A DNA stretch of 64,000 nucleotides, from contig JANSWO010000001.1 of NCBI GenBank assembly GCA_024743435.1, forward strand, positions 682,001 to 746,000. The letters are read 5' to 3'. Positions 25,212 through 35,469 of this stretch are shown piece by piece. Source of the stretch: Pseudomonadaceae bacterium. GTDB lineage: Bacteria > Pseudomonadota > Gammaproteobacteria > Pseudomonadales > Azotimanducaceae. Position 1 is the first letter of the stretch; each line of letters begins with the position of its first letter. Position numbers and translations under genes: made by a program. The notes under the pieces are model-generated. The model was not told where the DNA came from, did no database searches, and was given only the letters and a program-made list of their open reading frames with translations.

Positions 25212-26414
25212 ATGGCCCAGACGTCCTCACCTACGCAGCCAACGCAAAGCACAGCAGAATCGCTCGTGCAGTCATCGTTTGTGCATCGGGTTGCCCGGGA
25301 TACGCTGGCGCGCAATGGAGCGCGCGTCGGTCTGGCGTGGATTGGGATCATTACCGTGATGGCCATCTTCGCGCCATTTATTGCGAACTCCCACCCGTAC
25401 TGGATGCACGCAGACGGTGAGTGGAGCAGTCCGCTACTGCGTCACTTAACGTGGGCAGACGTATCGCTGGTGGTGATGTTTGGCGCAACGCTCTTAGGCT
25501 GGCGTTGGCGCCTGCGCTACAGCGCCGGCAAGCTCGCGGCGGGCTTCACGGCGCTTGCGATTCTTACTTGTATTTTGACCAGTGCGTTCGTTACACCGCC
25601 TGCCGCGGTGGTGTTCGACCAGTATCGAACCGGTCTCGCTGATGGGCAGATCGACTCGGCGACCTTTGCGCCGATACCGTTTTCCCCAACCGACCGAAAC
25701 CGCGACAACGCTTCGTCCCTTGCGCCACCAGATGGATCGCATTGGGCTGGGACGGATGCGGATGGCGCCGATGTTCTCAGTCGCATGATTCACGCCTGCC
25801 GAATCGCGTTGGCGATCGGCCTGATCTCAACGGGCATCGCACTGGCCATCGGTATCGTCTACGGCGGCATTATGGGCTTCTTCGGTGGCTGGGCTGACAT
25901 CGCAATGATGCGTTTTCTCGAGATGTTCGAGTCGATACCGGCACTGTTTCTGTTGCTATTGATGGTGGCGTTTTTCGGCCGCGACATTTACCTGATCATG
26001 GTCGTCATCGGGCTGACATCTTGGCCCGGCTTCGCGCGTTACTTGCGGGCCGAGTTTCTAAAGCTTCGTCACCAGGAGTACGTACTCGCGGCGCACACAG
26101 CGGGGCTTCCGCTGACCTCGGTGATGTTCAAGCACATGCTGCCCAACGGCGTTGCGCCGCTGCTGGTAGCCGCCAGCTTCAGCATTGCCTCGGCGATTCT
26201 GGCAGAGGCTACGCTGAGCTTTCTCGGTCTTGGGCTGATCGACGAGCCAAGCTGGGGCAACATGCTGAACCAGGCTGTTGGCCCGACCGGTAGCTTCTCA
26301 CTTTGGCTTGCTACGTTCCCGGGGCTAGCGATTTTCCTGACGGTATTTTCGTACAACCTCATCGGCGAAGCGCTACGCGACGCGATCGATCCGACGCTGG
26401 ATCAATCACCGTGA
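25212..26414 (+). CDS. ABC-transporter permease, DppC-like, with extended loop
   Basis: 400 residues; ATG 25212 begins one base after the preceding stop. The core has a DppC-type HWAGTDADGADVLSRMIHAC and the EAA motif near HQEYVLAAHTAGLPLTSVMF. DppC proteins are usually about 300 residues. Here roughly 90 extra residues between span 1 and the core (about 70-150) include two more hydrophobic helices (SLVVMFGATLLGW and AGFTALAILTCILTSAFV). Such stretched forms occur in some peptide and YejE-type systems. Overlaps the ATPase start by four bases. Confidence 0.9.
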   Translation: MAQTSSPTQPTQSTAESLVQSSFVHRVARDTLARNGARVGLAWIGIITVMAIFAPFIANSHPYWMHADGEWSSPLLRHLTWADVSLVVMFGATLLGWRWRLRYSAGKLAAGFTALAILTCILTSAFVTPPAAVVFDQYRTGLADGQIDSATFAPIPFSPTDRNRDNASSLAPPDGSHWAGTDADGADVLSRMIHACRIALAIGLISTGIALAIGIVYGGIMGFFGGWADIAMMRFLEMFESIPALFLLLLMVAFFGRDIYLIMVVIGLTSWPGFARYLRAEFLKLRHQEYVLAAHTAGLPLTSVMFKHMLPNGVAPLLVAASFSIASAILAEATLSFLGLGLIDEPSWGNMLNQAVGPTGSFSLWLATFPGLAIFLTVFSYNLIGEALRDAIDPTLDQSP

Positions 26415-28039
26415 CCGCTCTGCTACAGGTTGAGAATCTGGTTACCGAGTTCCGTTCCCAGCAAGGGGAAACCAGAGCTGTTAAAGGGATCTCGTTTCAC
26501 ATCGACCGCGGGGAGACTGTCTGTCTGGTTGGCGAGTCTGGCTCGGGCAAAAGCGTTACCGGTCTGTCTATTCTCGGGCTGTTAGCGGACACCGCCTCTC
26601 ACCCGCAGGGCGAAATCAAAATCGTTAGCCTCGAACCGGACGCGCCAGCAGTATCGCTGTTGAACGCTCCCGATACGCTCCTGCAAACTATTCGTGGCGC
26701 ACGCATCGCGATGATCTTTCAGGAGCCTCTGACCTGTCTGAACCCGGTTCTAACCATTGGCGAGCAGATTAGCGAAGTATTGCAATTGCATTTGGGGTTG
26801 GAAGGTACGCTCGCTCGCGAGCGGACACTTAGCCTGCTCGAACAAGTTGAGATACCGGACCCAGCTCAGCGCATCGACGACTACCCACATCGTCTCTCCG
26901 GCGGTCAGCGTCAACGCGTGATGATTGCCATGGCACTCGCCTGCGAGCCCGACTTGATCATCGCCGATGAGCCAACGACGGCGCTGGACGTGACGATCCA
27001 GGCGCAGATCCTATCGCTCATGAAGGAGCTTCAGCGCGTTCACGGTACCGCCTTGCTCTTCATCACCCACGATCTGAGCCTGGTCTCTGAGATCGCCGAT
27101 CGGGTGATCGTGATGCAGCAGGGCGAGATTGTAGAAGGCGGTCGCCCGGATGCCGTGCTCAGGGCGCCCGAGCATCCCTACACGCAAGAGCTGCTTCAGG
27201 CATTGCCGGGCAACCTGCCTCGGCTTCAGCCGATGGCACCCAGGAGCAACGATCACCTCCTCACAATCGACGCTCTGAAGGTTTACTTTCCTATTCGCAA
27301 AGGCGTTTTCCAACGCCATGTTGATGATGTCCGAGCCGTCGACGAAGTCAGTCTGGATGTGCATCGCGGTCGAGTGCTGGCTGTGGTCGGTGAGTCTGGA
27401 TCGGGTAAGAGCACGCTCGGTCGAGCGCTGCTAGGCCTGGTACCCACCACATCGGGCGCCGTGCACTACAACGGTGTAGATCTGACCACTCTGAATCGGC
27501 GCGGCTTCAGACCGTATCGGAAAGCGCTGCAGATGATCTTTCAGGATCCCCAGTCGTCACTGAACCCAAGGTTGTCGATCGCGTCGATTTTGACCGAACC
27601 AATGGCGGTGCATGGCATCGGTGCGAATGCCACTGAGCGTTTGGAGCGAGCGGCAGAATACCTGGAGATGGTCGAGTTGAGCCCCGACATGCTGCAGCGC
27701 TACCCGCACGAGTTCTCCGGTGGCCAGCGTCAGCGGATTGGGATCGCACGGGCTATCGCTCTGGAGCCCGAGTTCATCGTTTGCGACGAAGTCACCAGCG
27801 CGCTCGACGTGAGCGTCCAGGCGAAGGTGCTGCTGCTACTGGACAAGCTGAAGCGCGATCTCAATCTGACCTATCTGTTTATCACCCACAACATCGACGT
27901 CGTGCGCTATTTCGCAGACGACATCGCCGTCATGCAGGCTGGGCGGGTCGTTGAATCTGGCGAGGTCGTAGAAGTCTGTAACAACCCTCAGCAGGCGTAT
28001 ACCCAAGAACTTTTGGCCGCCGTCCCTCGTTTCAGCTAG
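26411..28039 (+). CDS. ABC-transporter ATPase with two fused nucleotide-binding domains
   Basis: 542 residues from GTG 26411, overlapping the permease stop (GTGA). It fuses the equivalents of DppD and DppF. The first domain has a Walker A GESGSGKS near 40-47, signature LSGGQRQRV and Walker [14 protein letters not shown]. The second has GESGSGKS near 329-336, signature FSGGQRQRI and Walker [14 protein letters not shown]. The fused layout resembles GsiA and YejF. It powers the importer made by the three preceding genes. A repeat array follows 22 bases after the stop and separates the operon from the efflux genes. Confidence 0.93.
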   Translation: MTALLQVENLVTEFRSQQGETRAVKGISFHIDRGETVCLVGESGSGKSVTGLSILGLLADTASHPQGEIKIVSLEPDAPAVSLLNAPDTLLQTIRGARIAMIFQEPLTCLNPVLTIGEQISEVLQLHLGLEGTLARERTLSLLEQVEIPDPAQRIDDYPHRLSGGQRQRVMIAMALACEPDLIIADEPTTALDVTIQAQILSLMKELQRVHGTALLFITHDLSLVSEIADRVIVMQQGEIVEGGRPDAVLRAPEHPYTQELLQALPGNLPRLQPMAPRSNDHLLTIDALKVYFPIRKGVFQRHVDDVRAVDEVSLDVHRGRVLAVVGESGSGKSTLGRALLGLVPTTSGAVHYNGVDLTTLNRRGFRPYRKALQMIFQDPQSSLNPRLSIASILTEPMAVHGIGANATERLERAAEYLEMVELSPDMLQRYPHEFSGGQRQRIGIARAIALEPEFIVCDEVTSALDVSVQAKVLLLLDKLKRDLNLTYLFITHNIDVVRYFADDIAVMQAGRVVESGEVVEVCNNPQQAYTQELLAAVPRFS

Positions 28040-28060
28040 TTCGCCAACGCTAGCTAGGGG

Positions 28061-28192
28061 ATTGGACCTGTCCCCCGGACCTGGCACCTGGACCTGTCCC
28101 CCGGACCTGGCACCTGGACCTGTCCCCTGGACCTGGCACGCGGACCTGGCACGCGGACCTGGCACCTGGACCGGGCACCTGGTCCTGTCCCC
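28061..28192 (+). repeat. Tandem array of REP right-end modules
   Basis: It resembles the array at 22049: about ten modules starting GGACCTG that alternate TCCCC and GCAC endings, closing with a normal right end (GGCACCTGGTCCTGTCCCC with one G-rich variant). No left arm is present. It lies between the ABC operon and the TetR-efflux operon and just upstream of the latter's operator. Confidence 0.88.
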
Positions 28193-28221
28193 AAGGCTGG
28201 CGCTTGGGATCGTCTTGCTGT

Positions 28222-28243
28222 ACTTTAAACGTCCGTTTGAAGT
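28222..28243. promoter_or_regulatory. Inverted repeat, probable TetR operator
   Basis: The arms ACTTTAAACG and CGTTTGAAGT are separated by TC and match at 9 of 10 positions when inverted. The site ends 7 bases before the ATG of the TetR gene at 28251. Such placement is typical of autorepression that also controls the downstream efflux genes. Confidence 0.65.
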
Positions 28244-28250
28244 AGCAAGC

Positions 28251-28931
28251 ATGACGAGCACAGCCAAACCCATCCGTGCGGATTCTCGCCAGACGCGTGA
28301 AGACATACTGCAGGCGTCGATTCGTCTGTTCGGTGATCGCGGCTTTTCTGGCACGTCGATGCGTTCCATCGCTGATGCGGCAGGCGTCAACCTGGCCGCG
28401 ATGAACTACCACTTTGGCTCGAAGGCGCAGTTGTTTGCCGAGACGTTCCAGCACTGCGCGGCGCCGCTCAATGCGGAGCGAATTCGAAAGCTCGATGCGC
28501 TTGAAGTAAGCGACGACGCGCCCACGGTTGCATCCATCGTTCGGGCGTTCCTCGATGTGGGCGTGATTGGTGATGCCACCTGGTCGCGCTTTGTGGCGCA
28601 TATCTTTGTCGAGCCGGATGAGTTCGCCAGGCCTTTGCTCAAGAAGACTTTTGCGCCGACAGCGGCTCGTTTCCTGCAAGCCCTGTCGCGTGCCCTGCCG
28701 CATCTGCCTAACGCAGTTCTAGCGCTGCGTTTTCATCTGGTGATCGGCTCGATGCTGCACCTGGTTCGCTTTGAAGCGCCGATTGAGTTTCAAGAAGCGG
28801 ACGGCGAGAAAGACAACGAGAAAGACGGCGACAAAGACAGCAAGGTCAACAACATTGAAGAGCTGGTCAGCTTCGTTGTAGCTGGGCTGAGCGAACCAAG
28901 AGTAGAGTCAAAGATGGAGCAACGCGCGTGA
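28251..28931 (+). CDS. TetR/AcrR-family regulator of the efflux operon
   Basis: 226 residues from ATG 28251; earlier in-frame starts would translate the repeat array. The helix-turn-helix is [20 protein letters not shown] followed by HFGSKAQLF, the arrangement common in CmeR/CerR-like regulators that control RND pumps. The C-terminal domain ends with a charged low-complexity stretch ([18 protein letters not shown], about 184-201), which is unusual. Its stop overlaps the GTG of the membrane-fusion gene, so regulator and pump are made from one message. An inverted repeat immediately upstream is the likely binding site. Confidence 0.9.
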   Translation: MTSTAKPIRADSRQTREDILQASIRLFGDRGFSGTSMRSIADAAGVNLAAMNYHFGSKAQLFAETFQHCAAPLNAERIRKLDALEVSDDAPTVASIVRAFLDVGVIGDATWSRFVAHIFVEPDEFARPLLKKTFAPTAARFLQALSRALPHLPNAVLALRFHLVIGSMLHLVRFEAPIEFQEADGEKDNEKDGDKDSKVNNIEELVSFVVAGLSEPRVESKMEQRA

Positions 28932-30076
28932 GAAAGCTGCTACCCCTGCTCGTTTTATTGGCCGGTTTTGGCGCTGCCGCGTTGTTGATCGCGACGGGCC
29001 CGAAGGTGGTTCCACGTGCCTCGGAAGCGGTTCCTCCGCTGATCCGGGTGGTTGAAGTTGCGCCGGCACGGCATCAGTTCAGCGTGAACACGCACGGCAG
29101 TGTGGTGCCGCGAACGGCGAGTGACCTGGTGCCTGAAGTGGACGGCCGGGTGGTTGCTGTGTCTGCGTCGCTCGTCTCTGGCGGATTCTTTTCCGAAGGC
29201 GATGAACTGCTGGCGATTGATCGCCTGGACTATGAAGTAGCGCTTGAGCAGGCACGCGCAGGACTTGCACGCGCTCAAAGCGAGTTGAGCAATGCGAAGA
29301 AGAACCATGTGCGCTTGCAGGATCTGAAGACGCGCGGCTCGGTGAGTGATGCCGAAGTGGACAACGGCCTCAATCAGGTTCGTGTTGCGGAGGCGGTGCT
29401 TCGCGAAGCGAGCGCCAGACTCACTCGCAGCCGGCGAGATCTGGAGCGAACCAAGATGCTGGCACCCTACGATGGCCGTGTTCGAGCCGAGAGCGTCGAT
29501 GTCGGCCAATTTGTTCGTCGGGGCCAGAGCATCGGCTCGATCTACGCGGTGGATTACGCAGAGGTTCGACTGCCGGTGCCCAATGCAGATCTGGCTTACC
29601 TCGATCTACCGCTCGGCACTTCTGATCAAGCCGATGCTGCTCGTGCGCCTGTGACGTTGACCGCGGATTTCGCGGGCTCACCACAGCAGTGGCAGGGCGA
29701 AGTCGTGCGGACGGAGGGCGAACTGGACCCCAGCACGCGCATGGTTCATGTCGTTGCTCGAATCGCCAGGCCGTACGCGCAAGAGGACGGTGGGGCGCCA
29801 TTAGCCGTGGGTATGTTTGTTGATGCGGAGATACACGGGCGAACCTTGCCGGGCGTGTCGGTGCTGCCGCGTTCCGCGTTGCGTGGTGACAATCGCGTGA
29901 TGGTTGTCGATGCAAACAACCAGCTTCGTTTTCGCGATGTGGACATTCTTCGGCTCGTAGACGATACGGTCTATGTCGGTGCGGGCCTGGTGGCGGGCGA
30001 TCGTGTGTGCATCTCGCCGCTGCGCAATACGGCTGATGGTATGCGGGTTCGGATTGCCTCAGATTCCGCATCATGA
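28928..30076 (+). CDS. RND efflux membrane-fusion (periplasmic adaptor) protein
   Basis: 382 residues from GTG 28928, overlapping the TetR stop. An N-terminal hydrophobic anchor ([20 protein letters not shown]) has no lipobox. Then come a biotinyl-lipoyl half motif ([20 protein letters not shown]), a coiled-coil hairpin (about residues 95-165), the second half motif ([20 protein letters not shown]) and beta-barrel and membrane-proximal domains. It links the inner-membrane RND pump to an outer-membrane channel. No TolC-like gene is present nearby, so a shared channel would be used. Its end overlaps the pump gene by four bases (ATGA). Confidence 0.92.
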   Translation: MRKLLPLLVLLAGFGAAALLIATGPKVVPRASEAVPPLIRVVEVAPARHQFSVNTHGSVVPRTASDLVPEVDGRVVAVSASLVSGGFFSEGDELLAIDRLDYEVALEQARAGLARAQSELSNAKKNHVRLQDLKTRGSVSDAEVDNGLNQVRVAEAVLREASARLTRSRRDLERTKMLAPYDGRVRAESVDVGQFVRRGQSIGSIYAVDYAEVRLPVPNADLAYLDLPLGTSDQADAARAPVTLTADFAGSPQQWQGEVVRTEGELDPSTRMVHVVARIARPYAQEDGGAPLAVGMFVDAEIHGRTLPGVSVLPRSALRGDNRVMVVDANNQLRFRDVDILRLVDDTVYVGAGLVAGDRVCISPLRNTADGMRVRIASDSAS

Positions 30077-33000
30077 ACGGCCCCATCGAGTGGTTTGCGC
30101 GTAATCACATCGCCGCCAATCTGCTGCTGTGTCTGATCGTCATGGCGGGTTTGGTGTCGCTGCCGTCCATGCAGCAAAAGTCGTTTCCCGATCTCGAATT
30201 CAACCTGATCACCGTTTCCGTGCTCTATCTCGGGGCAGCACCGGAAGAAGTGGAAGAGGGCGTCTGCGTTCGAATAGAAGAAGCGTTGGAAGGCATCAGC
30301 GGCGTAGAAAAAATCTCCTCCACGGCCACAGAAGGGGTTTGTTCGGTATCGGTTGAGCTCTATGAAGACGCCGATGAAACCAAAGCCCTCGGCGATGTGA
30401 AGAACCGGGTGGACGCGATCGATACGTTTCCTGTCGAGACAGAAAAGCCGATCATCACCTACGTCACCAGCGAGCGCGGAGTGATGGACATCGCCGTGAC
30501 AGGCCCGGTCGACGAAGCCGAACTCAAGGTAGTTGGCCAGCAGGTTCGTGATGACATCGCGGCGCTACGCGGTGTTACCCAGGTCACGCTCGGCAATTCC
30601 CGGCCGTATGAGATATCGGTCGAGATTTCGGAAACCTCACTGCGCCGCCATGGCCTTACTTTCCAGCAGGTAGCGAACGCCGTTCGTGCCGGCTCGCTCG
30701 ACCTGCCAGGGGGGTCCATCAAGACTGCGGGCGGTGAGATCCTGCTGCGGACCAAAGGGCAGGCGTATCGCGGCCCGGAGTTCGAAGAGCTAGTGGTGCT
30801 GACCAAGCCTGACGGCAGCCGGGTTTATCTGAAAGACCTCGCAACTGTGGTCGATGGTTTTGAGGAGACGGATCAGAAACTGTGGTTCAACGGGCGTCCA
30901 GCCGCCTTGATTCGCGTTGCCCGCACGCCCGATCAGGACATTCTCGATATCACGGCGGCCATTAACGAATACCTTGCCACGGGTACCGATCACCTCCCGG
31001 AGGGGGTGGAGCTGACGGTCTGGTCCGATGGTTCGGAGTTCCTTCGAGATCGTCTGGATACGCTTTTCGACAGTGCCAGGCAGGGTTTTCTATTGGTTCT
31101 GTTGCTGCTCGCGCTGTTCCTTCGTCCACGCCTCTCGTTCTGGGTGAGCGTCGGTGTTCCCGTTGCTTTTATGGGCGCAATTTTTCTCACGTCCCTGCTC
31201 GGACTGTCGATCGACGGCATTTCGACGTTCGGTTTCATTTTAGTACTCGGCATTCTGGTCGACGATGCGGTGGTGGTGGGCGAGCGCGTCTATTCGTTGC
31301 AATATCGATCTGGCGCACACCCGACCGATGAACATCTTTTAAACGCGGCCATCGCTGGTACGCGCCAGGTATCTGTGCCGGTCATCTTCGGCGTGCTGAC
31401 GACCGCGACGGCGTTTATTCCGGTGATGTTGGGGCCTGGCACCATTGGTCAGATTCAGTCCGTGATCGCGACGGTCGTTCTGTGTTGTCTGGCGTTCTCG
31501 CTGGTGGAATCTCAACTCGTCTTACCTTCACACCTCGGGCACAAGAGCGTGTCGTCAGCCTCAGGTGAGGTCAGCCTCATGTTGACACCACTACTGGCCA
31601 TTGTGCTGTGGGAGATATCCTGGAGCGGGCGCAGCTTTGCAGCGCTCGCGATCGGCGTCGCCAGCGTGTTTGTCGCCTGGCATCTATCCGGCGGCTTTGA
31701 GAAGTTCGCGGAGGCGACCATCCGCCAGCAACAACGCTTCTCCGATGTGTTGGAGAACTTCATTCAGAACACGTTCCGTTCGGTGGTGACTCGCGCGATA
31801 CGCGCGCGCTACGTGACCGTTGCATCGGCAGTGGCGGTATTCATCGCGACGATTGGCGCGCTGATGGGCGGGCACATGCCGTTTTCGTTTTTCCCGTCTA
31901 TCGCGGCAGATGCGGTTACGGTAAAGCTGACGATGCCACTCGGTACGCCTGCACGAGTCACTGAAGACATTCTTCTGAACATTCAGCAAGCCGGCGAACG
32001 CTTGAGCCAGGATCTGGCCGCTGAGTATCCCCAGGCTCCACCGGTGACGCATATCCTGTCCGCCCTGGGTGGCCAACCGGTGAGCAATAGCGGCGGCGGT
32101 ATCTTCGCGGGCGGTACGGCGCCGAGCGGCGGGCACCTGGCTGAGGTGACGCTGCAGCTGGTTCCGGGTGCGCAGCGCGAGGTGGGCACGCTCGAGATCG
32201 CGCAACGTTGGCGCGAGTCTGTGGGGGTGGTGCCGGATGTTGAAGAGCTGTCGTTCAACGCCTCGAGTTTCAGTACAGGGGCCGAGATCGACATTCAACT
32301 GGAAGGGCCGGATCTGGATGAGCTGAGCATCGTTGCCAAGAAACTTCGAGAGCGTCTGGGTGAGTATCCCGGGGTTATCGATATCGCGGACTCGTTCCGG
32401 GCAGGAAAACAGGAGATTCAGCTGGAGATTCTTCCTGCGGGCGAAGCGTTGGGGTTAAATCTCGCGATGCTCGCCAGCCAGGTAAGGCAGGCGTTCTACG
32501 GTGAGGAGATTCAACGCATTCAGCGCGGCCGCGACGATGTCCGGGTGATGCTGCGTTACACAGAATCTGAGCGGCGCAACCTAAGTGCGCTCGACTCCAT
32601 GCGTATCCGCACAGCAGATGGCTCCCAGGTGCCGTTCGCGACGGTTGCGAAGGCAACACTTGGAACCGGCTTTTCCGCCATCAAGCGAATCGATGGCCGG
32701 CGCGTGGTTAACGTAACCGCCGATGTTGATCGAACGATGATCACGGCAAACGAGATATTGGCTGAATTTGGCGCCGGTCCCGCTCAAGACATTCTGCAAG
32801 ACCACCCGCGCGTCAGCTACAGCCTCGAAGGCACCCAGCGCGAACAAGGTGATACGGCTGCCTCGTTGGTGCCGCTATTTATCCTGGCGCTATTTGTAAT
32901 CTACGCCCTGCTCGCCATCCCACTGGGGTCTTACGGTCAACCGCTCATCATCATGTCGGTCATTCCGTTCGCGTTTGTGGGCGCGGTATGGGGCCATATC

Positions 33001-33408
33001 ATCATGAAGTCCGTGGGCCTGTTGGACAGCATGGCGATAATGTCCATCATGGGATCGGTGGCGGCGTCGGGTGTTGTGATCAATTCGAGTCTGGTGCTTG
33101 TGCACGCAGTGAACAATCGCCGCCGCGACGGCATGGAGATGCTCGACGCGGTAACCGACGCGGCGGTCACGCGCTGTCGACCGATTCTGTTGACCTCGCT
33201 CACGACTTTTGCGGGTCTGACGCCGTTGCTCCTTAATCAAAGCGTGCAGGCGGGTGTGCTGGTGCCAATGGCCACATCGGTCGCGTGGGGCGTTGCATTG
33301 GCGACGGTGGTGACTCTGCTGGTGGTGCCGGCGAGTTACGTGATCAGGGAAGACATCGTGGGCAAGCGCATGATGCGGAAGACGCTCGTGCAGGATTCCG
33401 CGAGCTAG
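30073..33408 (+). CDS. RND-family efflux permease (AcrB/MdtB-like)
   Basis: 1111 residues, start ATG 30073 in an ATGA overlap. The N-terminus [20 protein letters not shown] and the pattern of twelve membrane spans with two large periplasmic loops (about 40-330 and 580-870) identify an HAE-type pump. The proton-relay region in span 4 reads GFILVLGILVDDAVVVGERV, keeping the paired aspartates. It is longer than the usual 1020-1050 residues because of extra sequence around residues 490-550, between spans 6 and 7. It probably exports hydrophobic or toxic compounds in exchange for protons, together with the adaptor upstream. Confidence 0.94.
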   Translation: MNGPIEWFARNHIAANLLLCLIVMAGLVSLPSMQQKSFPDLEFNLITVSVLYLGAAPEEVEEGVCVRIEEALEGISGVEKISSTATEGVCSVSVELYEDADETKALGDVKNRVDAIDTFPVETEKPIITYVTSERGVMDIAVTGPVDEAELKVVGQQVRDDIAALRGVTQVTLGNSRPYEISVEISETSLRRHGLTFQQVANAVRAGSLDLPGGSIKTAGGEILLRTKGQAYRGPEFEELVVLTKPDGSRVYLKDLATVVDGFEETDQKLWFNGRPAALIRVARTPDQDILDITAAINEYLATGTDHLPEGVELTVWSDGSEFLRDRLDTLFDSARQGFLLVLLLLALFLRPRLSFWVSVGVPVAFMGAIFLTSLLGLSIDGISTFGFILVLGILVDDAVVVGERVYSLQYRSGAHPTDEHLLNAAIAGTRQVSVPVIFGVLTTATAFIPVMLGPGTIGQIQSVIATVVLCCLAFSLVESQLVLPSHLGHKSVSSASGEVSLMLTPLLAIVLWEISWSGRSFAALAIGVASVFVAWHLSGGFEKFAEATIRQQQRFSDVLENFIQNTFRSVVTRAIRARYVTVASAVAVFIATIGALMGGHMPFSFFPSIAADAVTVKLTMPLGTPARVTEDILLNIQQAGERLSQDLAAEYPQAPPVTHILSALGGQPVSNSGGGIFAGGTAPSGGHLAEVTLQLVPGAQREVGTLEIAQRWRESVGVVPDVEELSFNASSFSTGAEIDIQLEGPDLDELSIVAKKLRERLGEYPGVIDIADSFRAGKQEIQLEILPAGEALGLNLAMLASQVRQAFYGEEIQRIQRGRDDVRVMLRYTESERRNLSALDSMRIRTADGSQVPFATVAKATLGTGFSAIKRIDGRRVVNVTADVDRTMITANEILAEFGAGPAQDILQDHPRVSYSLEGTQREQGDTAASLVPLFILALFVIYALLAIPLGSYGQPLIIMSVIPFAFVGAVWGHIIMKSVGLLDSMAIMSIMGSVAASGVVINSSLVLVHAVNNRRRDGMEMLDAVTDAAVTRCRPILLTSLTTFAGLTPLLLNQSVQAGVLVPMATSVAWGVALATVVTLLVVPASYVIREDIVGKRMMRKTLVQDSAS

Positions 33409-33452
33409 TGCAAACAACGTAAACCGATTAGCTAATCAATAGGGGCAAAATT

Positions 33453-34445
33453 TTGAGTACAGACGAGCTACGTTACGACGGGCAAGTTGCGTTAGTCACC
33501 GGCGCGGGTCGTGGGCTTGGTCGTGAGCATGCACTGTTGCTCGCCTCTCGCGGTTGCAAGGTGGTTGTTAACGATCCGGGGATAGCCTATGACGGCTCCG
33601 GCAACGCGCAGCAGCAGGTGGCGGACGAAGTCGTCGAAGAGATTCGGCAAGCGGGCGGGGAGGCTGTTGCCAACTACGATTCAGTTGAGAACGGTCAGGC
33701 GGTTGTTGATGCCGCGATGGCGGCATTCGGGCGCATCGATATCGTCATCAATAACGCCGGCATCATCACGCCTGAGACCTGGGCGGAGCTGACGCTCGAG
33801 TCCTGGCAGAAAACCATCAGCGTTAATCTGACGGGCGTTTTCTCTGTGATGAAGGCGGTTTGGCCTGTGCTTGTTGAGCAAGGTTATGGTCGCTGCGTCT
33901 TCACGGCATCGCCGGCGGTGTACGGCGCTGGTGTTGCCGCGTATGCAGCGAGCAAAGCCGGGGTTATCGGTTTGGCGAATTCGCTGCAGTTCGAAGCTCG
34001 CAAGCTGAAGCTCGATATCACGTGCAACATTCTCATTCCCCAAGCCAACACACGAATGGTGCAGGATTTGAATTCGAATATCTCTGCCACCCGCGTCGCT
34101 CAGGGCAAGTCTGAGCTGAAGAGCGCGCCGGAGGAGGTCTTGAACAGGCTCGGGCCTGAAAAGGTGTCCGCCATGGTGGCCTGGCTTGCGCACGCCGACT
34201 GCCAGTCGCAGGCCAAGATATTTGAAGCCGGGGCGGGGCACTTTGCTCAAATAAACTGGGCACGGTCGGAACCGCTTTTTGCAACGGAGAAGGAAGGGGT
34301 AGACGGTGCGCCGTTGCCCGAACATGTGCGTGATGGGCAAGATGTGCTGCATGACTTCAGCGCAGGTCAGCTGCCTCGATCAGGTGACGGCGCGATGGGG
34401 GCTCCGAATGCTCTGGAGTTGGTCTTTGGTCATCTCAAGAGCTAG
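33453..34445 (+). CDS. Short-chain dehydrogenase/reductase with C-terminal extension
   Basis: 330 residues from TTG 33453, supported by AGGGG at 33441-33445. NAD(P) motif TGAGRGLG (17-24), VVNDPGIAYDGSG, NNAG, a serine in FTASPAVYG and YAASK as the catalytic YxxxK. Like the SDR at 8511 it resembles MFE-2 type hydroxyacyl-CoA/steroid dehydrogenases. Its C-terminal 90 residues extend beyond the minimal fold. It lies 44 bases after the RND pump and 43 before a 2OG oxygenase, possibly in one transcript. The substrate is not known. Confidence 0.88.
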   Translation: MSTDELRYDGQVALVTGAGRGLGREHALLLASRGCKVVVNDPGIAYDGSGNAQQQVADEVVEEIRQAGGEAVANYDSVENGQAVVDAAMAAFGRIDIVINNAGIITPETWAELTLESWQKTISVNLTGVFSVMKAVWPVLVEQGYGRCVFTASPAVYGAGVAAYAASKAGVIGLANSLQFEARKLKLDITCNILIPQANTRMVQDLNSNISATRVAQGKSELKSAPEEVLNRLGPEKVSAMVAWLAHADCQSQAKIFEAGAGHFAQINWARSEPLFATEKEGVDGAPLPEHVRDGQDVLHDFSAGQLPRSGDGAMGAPNALELVFGHLKS

Positions 34446-34488
34446 CCTGGAGTCAGCTGTAGATGTATGTGCTGGTTAACCGTTTTCG

Positions 34489-35427
34489 ATGAGTAATAAA
34501 CCGCCCGTCCTTTCGCGGCATCAGCTTGGCGAGCCTGAAACGCTGGCTCGTCTCGATCGCGCCTGCCGGGAATGGGGTGTCTTCTACTTGGCGGATCATG
34601 GCTTGGATCAGCGCGATGCACTGTTTGCGCAGGCGAGCGCTTTCTTCAATGAAGCGCCTGCGCACAAGAATCAGGTTCGCCGCTCGGAACATAACGCCTG
34701 GGGTTTCTTTGATGAGGAGCTAACTAAGAACACGCGTGACTGGAAAGAGATATTCGATGTTGGCCCGGAAGGCGTGTATGGCGTACCGCAGTGGCCGGCG
34801 TGCACGCCTGGCTTGCAGCAGGCTTGTGAGAGTCACTTCGCGGACTGCCATTCGTTATCGATCGAGCTTCTGAACGCGGTGTCTGAGAATTTGGGTGTTG
34901 AAGGGTCAACACTCGCTCACGCATTTGAGCCTGATCACTCGAGCTTTCTGCGACTGAACTATTTTCCAACGTGTAACGATAACGCGGCGCCTTCGGGCTT
35001 GAATGTGCCGGATGATGGCTATCTGGGTGTGAATCATCACACGGATGCCGGTGCGCTCACGCTGTTACTCACCGACGACGTGCCTGGCCTTGAGGTTTAT
35101 GTTCGTGGTCAGTGGCATTCGTTGCCGCCGGTGGCGGGCGCTCTGATCGTCAATCTGGGCGATGTGGTTCAGGTGTGGTCCAACGATCGCTATGTGGCGC
35201 CGATTCACCGCGTCCGCTCGCAGTCGAATCGCGTGCGCATGAGCATGCCGTTTTTCTTCAATCCGGCGGCGAGCGTCGACTACGCGCCGCTCGCATCGGT
35301 GGTGTCAGCGGCAAACCCTGCCCGTTATCGCGCGATCAACTTTGGTGAGTTCCGACAGCTGCGGGCAGCAGGTGACTACGCTGACGGCGGCGAAGAGGTG
35401 CAGATCGATCAGTACCGCGTTGGCTAG
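34489..35427 (+). CDS. Isopenicillin-N-synthase-like 2OG/Fe(II) oxygenase
   Basis: 312 residues from ATG 34489. The N-terminal DIOX_N region contains WGVFYLADHGLDQRDALFAQ. The iron ligands are His184 and Asp186 (HHTDAGALTLLL) and His240 (IHRVRSQSN), with the 2OG-binding arginine in RVRMSMPFFF. The length is normal for the family, unlike the 404-residue relative at 18536; the two share the fold but not close sequence. Coupled by position to the SDR upstream, suggesting hydroxylation followed by oxidation. Convergent with the P450 gene. Confidence 0.88.
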   Translation: MSNKPPVLSRHQLGEPETLARLDRACREWGVFYLADHGLDQRDALFAQASAFFNEAPAHKNQVRRSEHNAWGFFDEELTKNTRDWKEIFDVGPEGVYGVPQWPACTPGLQQACESHFADCHSLSIELLNAVSENLGVEGSTLAHAFEPDHSSFLRLNYFPTCNDNAAPSGLNVPDDGYLGVNHHTDAGALTLLLTDDVPGLEVYVRGQWHSLPPVAGALIVNLGDVVQVWSNDRYVAPIHRVRSQSNRVRMSMPFFFNPAASVDYAPLASVVSAANPARYRAINFGEFRQLRAAGDYADGGEEVQIDQYRVG

Positions 35428-35469
35428 CCGGATTCAGCGTGTCTTTGTTGGAGCAGCGGTACTCGAACC

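Noticed and set aside
30459-30806. Several reverse-strand frames inside the RND pump gene
   Set aside because: They are shadows of the pump gene, with Arg/Ser/Pro-rich composition and no homology.
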